Source of the DNA: Proteobacteria bacterium UBA4656
Lineage (GTDB): Bacteria; Pseudomonadota; Gammaproteobacteria; Xanthomonadales; Ahniellaceae
Direction of reading: 5' to 3'
DNA: 13,016 nt
NCBI GenBank assembly: GCA_002405525.1
Contig: DHLY01000066.1
Coordinates: forward strand, 9,122 to 22,137
In this document: positions 1 to 6,314 of the stretch, in pieces
Position numbering within the stretch: position 1 is the first letter of the stretch
Layout of the letters: each line of letters begins with the position of its first letter
Position numbers and translations under genes: made by a program
The notes under the pieces: model-generated
Database searches by the model: none
What the model was told of the DNA's origin: nothing
What the model saw: the letters and a program-made list of their open reading frames with translations, nothing else

Positions 1-1079
1 CGGCCGGCACCGGCGCGTTCACCCTGTCGTGTTCGGCCAGCGGCGCACGCAGCCTCACCTACCCGGCGAGCGGCACCCAGTTCACCGTGTCGCACAATGG
101 CGCCCTGGTCGGCGGCGAGTCCTGCACCTTCACCGTGGTGGCGGCCGGAATCCGGGACGCCGGCAACGCCGCGCCGACCGCGAACGCCGTGTCCACCTAT
201 GCGATTGCCAGCGCGGCAACCGGCTACTACCGCCGCGTCAACACCTCGAGCGCCGCCCAGCTGCGCTGCTCGCTCAACGCCACCATCCGCAACCATACGG
301 TCTATCCCTACAGCGCGAGCACCGGCACCGATACCTGGGACATCCTCGAGATCGCGGACGAGGACCCGGCCAATGCCGGCCGCATCCTCGACGCGTATCG
401 CAACCGCAGTTATGCCAAGGTCACCGACCGGGCCGGCTCCGGCACCGGGTTGCGGTACAACCGCGAACACACCTGGCCGAACTCGCTGGGTTTCGGGTCG
501 GCCACCGGCAATCTGGGCCTGCCGAGCGCGCCGTACACCGACACGCACATGCTCTACCTCACCGATTCGACCTACAACGCCGACCGCGGCAACAAGCCGT
601 TCGCGGCCTGCGCCCTGGCATCCGGGTGCGGCGAACGGCCCACCGAGGCCAACGCCGGCGCCGGTGGCGGCTCCGGGGTATACCCCGGGCAATCGAACTG
701 GGTGCGCAGCCCGGATGGCAACGGCGGATCGTTCGAGGTGTGGGCGCGACGCCGCGGCGACATCGCGCGCGCAGTGATGTACATGGCGATCCGCTATGAG
801 GGCGGCACCGCGGCCAGCGGCCAGTCCGAACCCGACCTCGAACTGACCGACAACCGCGCCCTGATCCAGATCACCTCGGCCTCGCCGGCCTACATGGGCC
901 TGCTCTCGACCCTGCTGCAGTGGCACGCGGCCGATCCCCCGGACGCTCTGGAGCGCAACCGGCACGAGGTGGTGTTCAGCTTCCAGGGCAACCGCAATCC
1001 GTTCGTCGACCGGCCCGAGTGGGCCACCGCCGCCCTGTTCACGTCTGCAAAGCCGTCGACCTGCACGCTGCTGAACTGA
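1..1079 (+). CDS. Endonuclease I family nuclease with N-terminal Ig-like domain (5' truncated)
   Basis: The reading frame is open from base 3 at the window edge, so the true start lies upstream; the internal GTG at 87 is unlikely to be the start. About 358 residues are visible. The first ~65 resemble the end of a bacterial (SbsA-type) Ig-like domain, with the pattern GESCTFTV followed by IRDAGNAAPTAN. The rest matches the endonuclease I family (EndA/Vvn type, beta-beta-alpha-metal fold). It has the catalytic-site motif NREHTWPNSLGF (His near visible residue 156), then HMLYLTDSTYNADRGNKPF, RGDIARAVMYMAIRY and a C-terminal FQGNRNPFVDRPEW. Family members are secreted or periplasmic nonspecific DNA/RNA nucleases that use a divalent metal. 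Secretion is expected from the family and the several cysteines, but the signal peptide is outside the window. The gene ends in TGA and is followed by GC-rich hairpins. The nuclease assignment is secure; the Ig subtype is less so. Confidence 0.9.
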   Translation, partial: AGTGAFTLSCSASGARSLTYPASGTQFTVSHNGALVGGESCTFTVVAAGIRDAGNAAPTANAVSTYAIASAATGYYRRVNTSSAAQLRCSLNATIRNHTVYPYSASTGTDTWDILEIADEDPANAGRILDAYRNRSYAKVTDRAGSGTGLRYNREHTWPNSLGFGSATGNLGLPSAPYTDTHMLYLTDSTYNADRGNKPFAACALASGCGERPTEANAGAGGGSGVYPGQSNWVRSPDGNGGSFEVWARRRGDIARAVMYMAIRYEGGTAASGQSEPDLELTDNRALIQITSASPAYMGLLSTLLQWHAADPPDALERNRHEVVFSFQGNRNPFVDRPEWATAALFTSAKPSTCTLLN

Positions 1080-1080
1080 C

Positions 1081-1121
1081 CGGGCGCGCGCCCGCAGTGC
1101 GCCGACGATCGGGTCGGCGCA
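1081..1121 (+). terminator. GC-rich hairpins after the endonuclease gene
   Basis: Immediately after the stop is a 14-bp perfect palindrome (CGGGCGCGCGCCCG, 1081-1094). It is followed by a hairpin with 9-bp perfect arms (TGCGCCGAC 1098-1106 / GTCGGCGCA 1113-1121) and a 6-nt loop. No T-run follows, so an intrinsic terminator is uncertain; the structure may instead protect the mRNA 3' end. Confidence 0.45.
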
Positions 1122-1219
1122 GGCTGAGGGTGCGCCGCACGGCTGCCGGCGATGGCTGCCGTTCGTGCGCTGTTCATCCCGCGGGCGACATCCTCGCGGC
1201 CCCGATCCGGAGTCCCGTC

Positions 1220-1537
1220 ATGCGCGCCGCCTTCGCTCTGATCCCCGCCCTCGCCCTCGGCGCCTGCACCTGGGTCGAACCCGACGCCGGCGGCAGGACC
1301 ATCCGCGTGGCCCACGACGCAGCCGCCACTGCCGGCTGCGTGGACCTGAAGCGCACGGTCACGGTGTCGGTCAAGCACGAGATCGCCGGCATCGAACGCG
1401 ACCGCCGCAAGGTGCTCGACGAACTCGAATCGCTGGCCCGCAACGAGGCCGCGCGCATCGCCGAGGCCGATACCGTGCGCGCGCTGGGCCCGGTACGCGA
1501 AGGCGAGCAGGACTACCGCATCTACGACTGCCGCTAA
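1220..1537 (+). CDS. DUF4156 family small lipoprotein
   Basis: A 105-residue protein. The ATG at 1220 is preceded by a GGAG Shine-Dalgarno sequence about 7 nt upstream, and it directly begins a lipoprotein signal (MRAAFALIPALALGAC) with lipobox LGAC and lipidated Cys16. The longer in-frame extension upstream has no signal sequence and is rejected. The mature part has the DUF4156 pattern: a TIRVAH segment, a cysteine at GCVDL, a central charged helix with LARNEAARI, ADTVRALGPVREGEQ, and a final YDC. Related proteins such as E. coli YjeI are small envelope lipoproteins of unknown function. The Ala-Asp-Thr-Val and terminal Tyr-x-Cys features support the family call. Residue +2 after Cys is Trp, not Asp, so transport to the outer membrane is plausible. 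It stands alone, with hairpins on both sides. Confidence 0.82.
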   Translation: MRAAFALIPALALGACTWVEPDAGGRTIRVAHDAAATAGCVDLKRTVTVSVKHEIAGIERDRRKVLDELESLARNEAARIAEADTVRALGPVREGEQDYRIYDCR

Positions 1538-1584
1538 GCAGCTGTGAAAAGACAGCCACTCAGCCAGGCCATGGACGGCCCGCT

Positions 1585-1680
1585 CACGGGTCATGAACCC
1601 CCGTGCGTGATTCGCGGGGGCGAGTCCGGACCGATGCCGGACTCGCGACTGGAAAAACCCACTGGATGGGGGTTTTTCCA
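1585..1680 (+). terminator. Hairpin cluster ending in a bidirectional terminator
   Basis: The 1538-1896 gap holds no convincing gene. It contains four inverted repeats in series. The first pairs CACGGG (1585-1590) with CCCGTG (1600-1605). The second pairs CCCCCG (1598-1603) with CGGGGG (1615-1620) and excludes the first. The third is a perfect 10-bp stem, GCGAGTCCGG (1620-1629) / CCGGACTCGC (1637-1646). The fourth is a perfect 11-bp stem, TGGAAAAACCC (1650-1660) / GGGTTTTTCCA (1670-1680). The last has an A-run on one side and a T-run on the other, as expected of an intrinsic terminator that works on both strands. Bases 1681-1860 show nothing further that I can support. Confidence 0.7.
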
Positions 1681-1862
1681 CAGGCTTTGACGGCCCCGCC
1701 CGCCGGACCATCCGGCAGGTCACCAGCGCCTGGCCGGGCCGGCGGCAGCAACAGGAACACGAGATTCCTGCGGCTTGAACGACAGGCGAGCCTCCGAACT
1801 GGCCGGTGTCCCGGCGCTGTGCGCCGGCAGCCGGGTGGGTCGGGGTGCCGCAGGGTGGCGAG

Positions 1863-1868
1863 TATACT
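1863..1868 (+). promoter_or_regulatory. Candidate -10 box for the methyltransferase gene
   Basis: TATACT lies inside a 14-bp perfect palindrome (GCGAGTATACTCGC, 1857-1870 within a few bases) and is followed by the discriminator CGCGCGC. It is 28 nt before the ATG at 1897. No good -35 hexamer is present at 16-18 nt. The same TATACT plus alternating CG discriminator occurs on the minus strand before the Ig-repeat gene. The palindrome could also be an operator. Confidence 0.5.
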
Positions 1869-1896
1869 CGCGCGCTTTCCCCGGTCCCCGCACCCC

Positions 1897-2658
1897 ATGG
1901 ATCCGCTAGAAGGCGAAGTCCTCGCCAAGACCTGGTTCTACCGCTTCCGGCTGCCCTCGGGCGCGGTCACGCGTTCCTACGACGACGGCGCGCTGGACGC
2001 GATCCACGACACGCGGCTGGCGATGCTCGACCGCGCCCTGGGCGAGGCCTTCCCGCGGGGCGTGGCAGGCTGCTCGGCGATCGATCTCGCCTGTCACCAG
2101 GGCTTTTTCTCGGTGGAACTTGCCCGCCGCGGCTGCGTGCCGGTGGTGGCGGTCGACGCCCGCCCGGAGCATGTGGCCGACTGCAACCTGGTGGCCGCCG
2201 CGCTGGGCCTCGGCGGCGTCGTGCGCGCGCGCCAGTGCGACGTCCATGCGGTAACGCCGGCCCAGTTCGGCACCCATCCGGTGGTGCTGTGCTTCGGTCT
2301 GATCTATCACCTGGAGAACCCGGTCGGCGCCCTGCGCGTGGCGCGATCGCTGACCGCTCCCGGGGGGATCTGCCTGGTCGAGACCCAGGTGGTGCCGAAC
2401 CTCTCGGGTCCGGTGGACTGGGGCGCCTGGCGCTTCGTCAAGCCGCTGCAGGGGGTTTTCGGGCTGGTCGACGAGACCTACGAGACGCACGGCCCGGAGA
2501 TGAGCACGACCGGCATCTGCCTTGCCCCCAGCGTCGAAGGCCTGCTGTGGGTGATGCGCAAGGTCGGCTTCCGCGAGGTCGCCCTGGTAGCCCCGCCCGA
2601 CGGCGCCTACGAGCAGCACCGCTTCGGCAAGCGGGTGATGGCGATCGGTCGCGCGTGA
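1897..2658 (+). CDS. Class I SAM-dependent methyltransferase
   Basis: A 253-residue protein beginning MDPLEGEVLAKTWFYRF. The ATG at 1897 lies 28 nt after a TATACT box; the leader has no clear Shine-Dalgarno sequence. The open frame upstream to 1603 crosses the terminator and promoter and is rejected. The Rossmann fold is visible. Motif I is AIDLACHQGFFSVELARRG (about residues 61-79), the acidic loop is VVAVDARPEH (Asp87), a second acidic position is CDVHAV (Asp115), motif IV is VVLCFGLIYHLENP (about 129-142) and motif VI is PGGICLVET (about 155-163). Motif I is a variant: ACHQG replaces the usual G-x-G-x-G, as in some small-molecule methyltransferases. The C-terminal ~90 residues (WGAWRFVKPLQG, TTGICLAPSVEGLLWVM, FGKRVMAIGRA) probably form the substrate lid. 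No substrate can be assigned. Neighbouring genes are separate units. Confidence 0.82.
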   Translation: MDPLEGEVLAKTWFYRFRLPSGAVTRSYDDGALDAIHDTRLAMLDRALGEAFPRGVAGCSAIDLACHQGFFSVELARRGCVPVVAVDARPEHVADCNLVAAALGLGGVVRARQCDVHAVTPAQFGTHPVVLCFGLIYHLENPVGALRVARSLTAPGGICLVETQVVPNLSGPVDWGAWRFVKPLQGVFGLVDETYETHGPEMSTTGICLAPSVEGLLWVMRKVGFREVALVAPPDGAYEQHRFGKRVMAIGRA

Positions 2659-2665
2659 GCGCGCC

Positions 2666-2685
2666 CGCGTCCCTCCCGGGACGCG
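2666..2685 (+). terminator. GC hairpin after the methyltransferase gene
   Basis: Perfect 8-bp stem CGCGTCCC (2666-2673) / GGGACGCG (2678-2685) with a TCCC loop, 8 nt after the stop codon. No T-run follows, so it is a weak candidate terminator. It lies just before the -35 box of the next gene. Confidence 0.45.
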
Positions 2686-2688
2686 CGA

Positions 2689-2717
2689 TTGACGCCCCAG
2701 CCGGCGGCGGCTAGCCT
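2689..2717 (+). promoter_or_regulatory. Sigma-70-type promoter of the DUF1232 gene
   Basis: TTGACG (2689-2694), an exact 17-nt spacer, then TAGCCT (2712-2717). Transcription would start near 2724, giving a ~23-nt leader that carries a GGGGA Shine-Dalgarno sequence before the ATG at 2747. This is the best complete promoter in the window. Confidence 0.65.
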
Positions 2718-2746
2718 CGCGCGTCTACGAGCCACGGGGACGCGCC

Positions 2747-3316
2747 ATGACGCTCAGCATCACCATCGACCTGTCCGACAACGACCTCGACCATTTCCAG
2801 GAGGTCCTCAAGCGCGCGCAGCACAACGCCGTGAACAGGTCGACGCAGGAGATCACCGATGCCGCCGCCCGACTGGTCGCCGGTGCCTCGCAGGTGCAGG
2901 TGCCGGAGTTCATCGGCCAGCGGCTGGCAAAGCTCGATTCGCTCATCCGCATGGTGCACGACAGAGGGTGGGCGCTCAGCGCCGACGACCGGCAGCGCGT
3001 GCTCACCGCGCTGGCCTATTTCGCCGACCCCAAGGACGTGATCCCCGACTCGGTGCCGGTGGTCGGCTACCTCGACGATGCGATCATGATCGAGCTGTGC
3101 GTGCGCGAGTTGAAGCACGAACTCGAGGCCTACGACGACTTCTGCTCGTTCGTGAGGTCCGAATCCGCCGAGCGCGGCGTCGACCCGGCCACGCTGGACC
3201 GCGAGGACTGGCTGGAAGAGCACCGCCGCGAACTGCACGAGCGCATGCAGCGCCGCCGCGAGCGCGATCGTTACAGCGGCGGCGACGCCGCCGGCGGGAT
3301 GTTCCGCTTCCGCTGA
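2747..3316 (+). CDS. YkvA-like DUF1232 domain protein
   Basis: A 189-residue protein. The ATG at 2747 is preceded by GGGGA at a suitable distance and by a clear promoter. The DUF1232 (YkvA-type) core lies at about residues 87-118: TALAYFADPKDVIPDSVPVV followed by GYLDDAIMIEL. It has the hallmark D-x-I-P-D and GYLDD motifs. The N-terminal ~80 residues (FQEVLKRAQH, AARLVAGA, FIGQRLAKLDSLIRMV) look helical and may form a coiled coil. The C-terminal tail is strongly charged (REDWLEEHRRELHERMQRRR) and ends GGMFRFR. The DUF1232 segment is moderately hydrophobic and could associate with the membrane. The family has no settled function. A hairpin after the gene separates it from the VOC gene. Confidence 0.85.
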   Translation: MTLSITIDLSDNDLDHFQEVLKRAQHNAVNRSTQEITDAAARLVAGASQVQVPEFIGQRLAKLDSLIRMVHDRGWALSADDRQRVLTALAYFADPKDVIPDSVPVVGYLDDAIMIELCVRELKHELEAYDDFCSFVRSESAERGVDPATLDREDWLEEHRRELHERMQRRRERDRYSGGDAAGGMFRFR

Positions 3317-3341
3317 GCGACCGCGCGGATCGGACCTGGCC

Positions 3342-3365
3342 CGAGGGCGCCGCGAGGCGCCCTCG
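3342..3365 (+). terminator. Strong GC hairpin with GCGA tetraloop
   Basis: Perfect 10-bp stem CGAGGGCGCC (3342-3351) / GGCGCCCTCG (3356-3365), closed by a GNRA-class GCGA loop. It lies 25 nt after the DUF1232 stop. There is only a weak T content downstream (TCCGTTCGG), so it may reduce rather than stop read-through into the VOC gene. Confidence 0.5.
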
Positions 3366-3390
3366 TCCGTTCGGCGACCGGAATCCCGCC

Positions 3391-3759
3391 ATGGCAGCGA
3401 CCGACCTCGCGATTCCCATCCTGCCCTCGCGCGACATCGGCGCCACCCTGGCCTTCTACCGCCGGCTCGGCTTCGAGGGTGAAGCGCACGCAGCCGACGC
3501 CGGCTACGCGATCCTCACCCGCGGCACGTTGGAGCTGCACTTCTTCCGCCATCCGACCGTGGTACCGGCGGAATCATCGGCCGGCTGCTACCTGCGGGTG
3601 GCCGACGCCGGGGCGATCCATCGCGAGTTCGCCGCCGCGGGCCTGCCGCGCCACGGCATTCCGCGCATCGATGCCCTGGAGGATAAGCCCTGGGGCCTGC
3701 GCGAGTTCGCGATCGTCGACCCGGACGGCAACCTGCTGCGGATCGGACAGGTGATCTGA
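3391..3759 (+). CDS. Bleomycin-resistance-type VOC (glyoxalase fold) protein
   Basis: A 122-residue protein from the ATG at 3391 (MAATDLAIPILPSRDIGATL). The upstream in-frame extension overlaps the DUF1232 gene and has no family sequence. The match is to the Ble-like branch of the vicinal oxygen chelate superfamily: an opening strand IPILPSRD, AFYRRLGFEG, a central LELHFFRHP, a second module CYLRVADAGAIHREFAAAGL, and the typical ending WGLREFAIVDPDGNLLRIGQ. Length is normal for Ble proteins, which dimerise and bind bleomycin-type drugs. Many chromosomal homologues have no proven drug role, so resistance is not claimed. It ends about 90 nt before a convergent thiolase gene, with a palindrome between. 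Confidence 0.87.
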   Translation: MAATDLAIPILPSRDIGATLAFYRRLGFEGEAHAADAGYAILTRGTLELHFFRHPTVVPAESSAGCYLRVADAGAIHREFAAAGLPRHGIPRIDALEDKPWGLREFAIVDPDGNLLRIGQVI

Positions 3760-3793
3760 GCCGGAACCCCGTGGTGCTGTGGGGACGGCGGGG

Positions 3794-3821
3794 ATTGCGG
3801 GAGCGGCGCGCGCGCCGCAAT
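3794..3821. terminator. Palindrome between convergent genes
   Basis: ATTGCGG (3794-3800) pairs with CCGCAAT (3815-3821), and inside is a 16-bp perfect palindrome GCGGCGCGCGCGCCGC (3803-3818). GCTTTT follows on the plus strand. The position between the stops of two convergent genes suits a terminator for either direction. T-runs are short. Confidence 0.5.
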
Positions 3822-3846
3822 GCTTTTCGAACTGCCGCGAAACGCC

Positions 3847-5136
3847 CTACGGCCGCTCGACGATCGCCGTCACGCCCATCCCGCCGGCGGTGCAGATCGA
3901 GATCAGGCCGCGGCCCGAGCCCTTTTCGGCCAGCAGCTTGGCCAGGGTGGCGACGATGCGCGCACCGGTGGCGGCGAACGGATGGCCCAGCGCCAGCGAG
4001 CTGCCGACCACGTTCATCTTCGCCGGGTCGATGCTGCCCAGCGCCTGGTCGCGGCCCAGCCGATCGCGGCAGTAGGTCTCGCTCTCCCAGGCGCGCAGGG
4101 TGCACAGCACCTGCGCGGCGAAGGCTTCGTGGATCTCGTAGAAGTCGAAGTCCTGCAGGGTCAGGCCGGCGTCCTTCAGCATTTCGCTCACCGCCACCGC
4201 CGGCGCCATCAGCAGCCCCTCGCCGCCGACGAAGTCGACCGCGGCGACCTTGGCATGGGTGAGGTACGCCTGCACCGTCCAGCCGCGCGCGCGGGCGTAG
4301 TCGTCGGAGGCGAGCAGCACTGCCGCCGCGCCGTCGGTCAGCGGGGTGGAGTTGCCCGCGGTCAGCGTGCCCCTGCCGGATGTGCGGTCGAAGGCCGGCT
4401 TCAACTGCGCGAGCTTGTCCAGCGTGGTGTCGGCGCGCAGGATGTTGTCGCGCTTCACGCCGCGGAACTCGCACACCAGGTCGTCGTAGAAGCCGCGCTC
4501 GTAGGCCGCCGCGGCCTTCTGGTGCGAGGCCAGCGCGAGACGGTCCTGGTCCTCGCGCGAGATCCCCCATTCCCTGGCCATCAGCTCGCAGTGCTCGCCC
4601 ATCGCCTTGCCGGTGCGCGGCTCGCCCACACCGGGGAACTCCGGCACCAGCTCGCGCGGCGAAAAGCCCTTGAGCGCCGCGCCGAGGCGCTGGCCGAGGG
4701 ACTTCGCGCGGTTGATCGCCATCAGCCGCGCGCGCAGGCGCGCCGAGACCGCGATCGGCGGGTCGGAGGTGGTGTCGGACCCGCCGCCGATGCCGGCCTC
4801 GATCTGCCCGGTGGCGATCTTGTTGGCGATCGTGATCACGGTATCCAGCGAGGTGCCGCAGGCGCGCTGATGGGTGATGCCGGGCGTGAGCGGCGACAAG
4901 CCCGAGGACAGCGTCACCTCGCGGCCGATGTTCCAGTCGCGCGAGTGCTTGAGCACCGCACCGAGCGCCACCTCGCCCAGCTGCGCGCCCGACAGGCCGA
5001 AACGCTCGACCAGCGCGGACACCGCCTTGATGGACAGCGGCAGATTGCCGAGGTCCGAGTACGCCGTGTTGCTGCGGCAGAAGGGGATGCGGACGCCGCC
5101 GATGATCGCGGCGGGCTTGAGCGGGGACGGGCGCAT
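3847..5136 (-). CDS. fadI: Acetyl-CoA C-acyltransferase (FadI-type thiolase)
   Basis: A 429-residue protein starting at the ATG at 5136 (MRPSPLKPAAIIGGVRIPF) with GAAGG about 10 nt upstream. An in-frame TTG at 5166 overlaps the probable -10 box and is rejected. Thiolase features are complete: nucleophile Cys93 in HQRACGTSLDTV, His336 in IHEAFAAQ, GHPFAATGARI with His385, and Cys415 in CTAGGMGV. Also visible is NSTPLTDGAAAVLLASDD. Length and the NIGREVTLSSGL and INRAKSLGQRL segments fit the FadI branch (about 436 residues in E. coli). FadI cleaves 3-ketoacyl-CoA to acetyl-CoA in beta-oxidation together with a FadJ partner. No fadJ/fadB gene lies beside it, so it may be an acetyl-CoA acetyltransferase of another route. 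The symbol is by family resemblance. It acts in the cytosol. An acyltransferase gene precedes it on the same strand after a 198-bp gap. Confidence 0.88.
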   Translation of the reverse strand: MRPSPLKPAAIIGGVRIPFCRSNTAYSDLGNLPLSIKAVSALVERFGLSGAQLGEVALGAVLKHSRDWNIGREVTLSSGLSPLTPGITHQRACGTSLDTVITIANKIATGQIEAGIGGGSDTTSDPPIAVSARLRARLMAINRAKSLGQRLGAALKGFSPRELVPEFPGVGEPRTGKAMGEHCELMAREWGISREDQDRLALASHQKAAAAYERGFYDDLVCEFRGVKRDNILRADTTLDKLAQLKPAFDRTSGRGTLTAGNSTPLTDGAAAVLLASDDYARARGWTVQAYLTHAKVAAVDFVGGEGLLMAPAVAVSEMLKDAGLTLQDFDFYEIHEAFAAQVLCTLRAWESETYCRDRLGRDQALGSIDPAKMNVVGSSLALGHPFAATGARIVATLAKLLAEKGSGRGLISICTAGGMGVTAIVERP

Positions 5137-5165
5137 GGCGAAACGGCCTTCGGAGCGGTGTGTCA

Positions 5166-5174
5166 ATTACACCA
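5166..5174 (-). promoter_or_regulatory. Candidate extended -10 promoter of the thiolase gene
   Basis: On the minus strand the sequence reads TGG-TGTAAT, an extended -10 type element, 29 nt before the ATG at 5136. It overlaps an inverted repeat GGTGT/ACACC (on the plus strand about 5158-5173) that could be a regulator site. There is no convincing -35. The rest of the gap back to 5334 is GC-rich with small hairpins and no gene. Confidence 0.4.
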
Positions 5175-5334
5175 CGGCAGGCTTCGAGCGAAGGCTCGGG
5201 ACCCGCGAAGGCCTCGCGCCGCGAGCGTCTTTCCGTCGCTGGTGCGGACCGCCTGCCGCCAAACAGGCACGCGCCTGCCGCGGCGGCGCGCGGCCCAGCC
5301 GCGACCCGTCCGGGAGGCTGTCGTTCGCGGCGTT

Positions 5335-6228
5335 TCAGGCCGTGGCGTCGGGAAAGAACTTGCCCACCCAGGCCCACATCCACCATGCCGCGGGATCGGC
5401 CACGATGCGCTCGCCGGCGAGATCGGCCAGCCGCTGCATGGTGTCCTCCAGCGGGGCGGCCGAGGGATCGATCGGCGGATCGATGCGCAGCACGCGCCCG
5501 CGCGCGTGCGCGTCGAGGCCGAGGTGCATCGGCACCAGCCGCCAGCCCTGCTCGCGGGCGAGCCCGACCAGCCCGTGGGTGAACTGCGTGGGGCGGCCGA
5601 GCAGGGTGACCGGCGTCAGCGAGTGCGTCTCGGTCGGCGGCACGTCGATCGCGCCCAGCACGGTGCGCCGCGGCTCGGCCAGCGCCTGCGTGATCCTCGC
5701 CTTCGCGCCGCCCCAGTAGATGACCTCGGCGCGGCCGTTGCGCGCCGACGCCGCGTAGCGCGAGCGCGCGTACCACAGCGCGATCGGGAAGCGCTTCAAC
5801 TGCTCCTCCGCCACCGGCCGCCCGATCAGGCTGGCGCGGAAGCCGCGGATGGCGAGGTGGCGGATGCCGCACAGGCCGTTGCCCCAGTGGAAGAACACCA
5901 CCACGAAGGGCCGGCCGTCATCCGGCCAGTCGCCCTGCACGGCGAGGTGGCGAGTGATCCAGCGGTCCGAATGCCAGCGCGTCCAGTACAGGTCCACGTG
6001 GTCGAGCAGCACATACAGCCGTCGCCGGCGCAGCAGGGCCGCCGGATCGGGCGCGAAGCCCAGTCGCGCGGCGCCCTCGGCGAAGCCTGCGGTGTACTGC
6101 CGGTACAGCGAGGGGATGCGCGCCACGGCGCGAGCGGCGGCCAACCCGACGCGGAACGGCAGCAGCGCGATCGTCGCCGGGACGAGCACGCACTCGATCG
6201 CATCGCGGACGTGGGTGGACCAGGACAA
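5335..6228 (-). CDS. LpxL/HtrB-like acyltransferase with altered catalytic motif
   Basis: About 297 residues from a TTG at 6228 (MSWSTHVRDAIECVLVPATI). No ATG lies near the N-terminus. The longer frame to 6345 would overlap the divergent gene and gives an arginine-rich, unlikely leader; a GTG at the VLVPATIALL segment is another option, so the start is uncertain. A hydrophobic N-terminal stretch (residues 12-36) suits membrane anchoring. The lysophospholipid/lipid A acyltransferase fold is suggested by VVVFFHWGNGL (about 109-119), SLIGRPVAEEQLKRFP, TVLGAIDVPP, RLVPMHLGLD, RVLRIDPPI and a C-terminal DPAAWWMWAWVGKFFP. LpxL-type enzymes add an acyl chain to lipid A precursors at the inner membrane through an H-x4-D/E pair. 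Here His114 is present but the acidic partner is Leu119, so activity or substrate may differ. The thiolase gene follows on the same strand. Confidence 0.75.
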   Translation of the reverse strand: MSWSTHVRDAIECVLVPATIALLPFRVGLAAARAVARIPSLYRQYTAGFAEGAARLGFAPDPAALLRRRRLYVLLDHVDLYWTRWHSDRWITRHLAVQGDWPDDGRPFVVVFFHWGNGLCGIRHLAIRGFRASLIGRPVAEEQLKRFPIALWYARSRYAASARNGRAEVIYWGGAKARITQALAEPRRTVLGAIDVPPTETHSLTPVTLLGRPTQFTHGLVGLAREQGWRLVPMHLGLDAHARGRVLRIDPPIDPSAAPLEDTMQRLADLAGERIVADPAAWWMWAWVGKFFPDATA

Positions 6229-6302
6229 GGCGGCGCGGGCTCGGCGGGGCCGCCGATGGTAGCGCCGACGCACGCCCACGCGCGCGCGACGGGCGATGGC
6301 GC

Positions 6303-6314
6303 GACAATCGCCGG
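6303..6314 (+). promoter_or_regulatory. Candidate leaderless promoter of the 6315 gene
   Basis: GACAAT (6303-6308) is followed by exactly six bases and then ATG at 6315, which would place the transcription start at or near the start codon. There is no Shine-Dalgarno sequence. The same TANNNT-N6-ATG layout occurs before ntrB. No -35 is recognisable. Confidence 0.4.

Noticed and set aside
890..1723. 277-codon minus-strand frame
   Set aside because: It crosses the endonuclease end, the DUF4156 gene and the terminator cluster; the product is low-complexity without a family.
3391..3759. Claim of bleomycin resistance
   Set aside because: Family resemblance is good, but many chromosomal homologues have no shown drug-binding role.
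3515..5872. 785-codon minus-strand frame
   Set aside because: It overlaps the thiolase and acyltransferase in another frame, is Arg/Pro-rich and has no recognisable motif.
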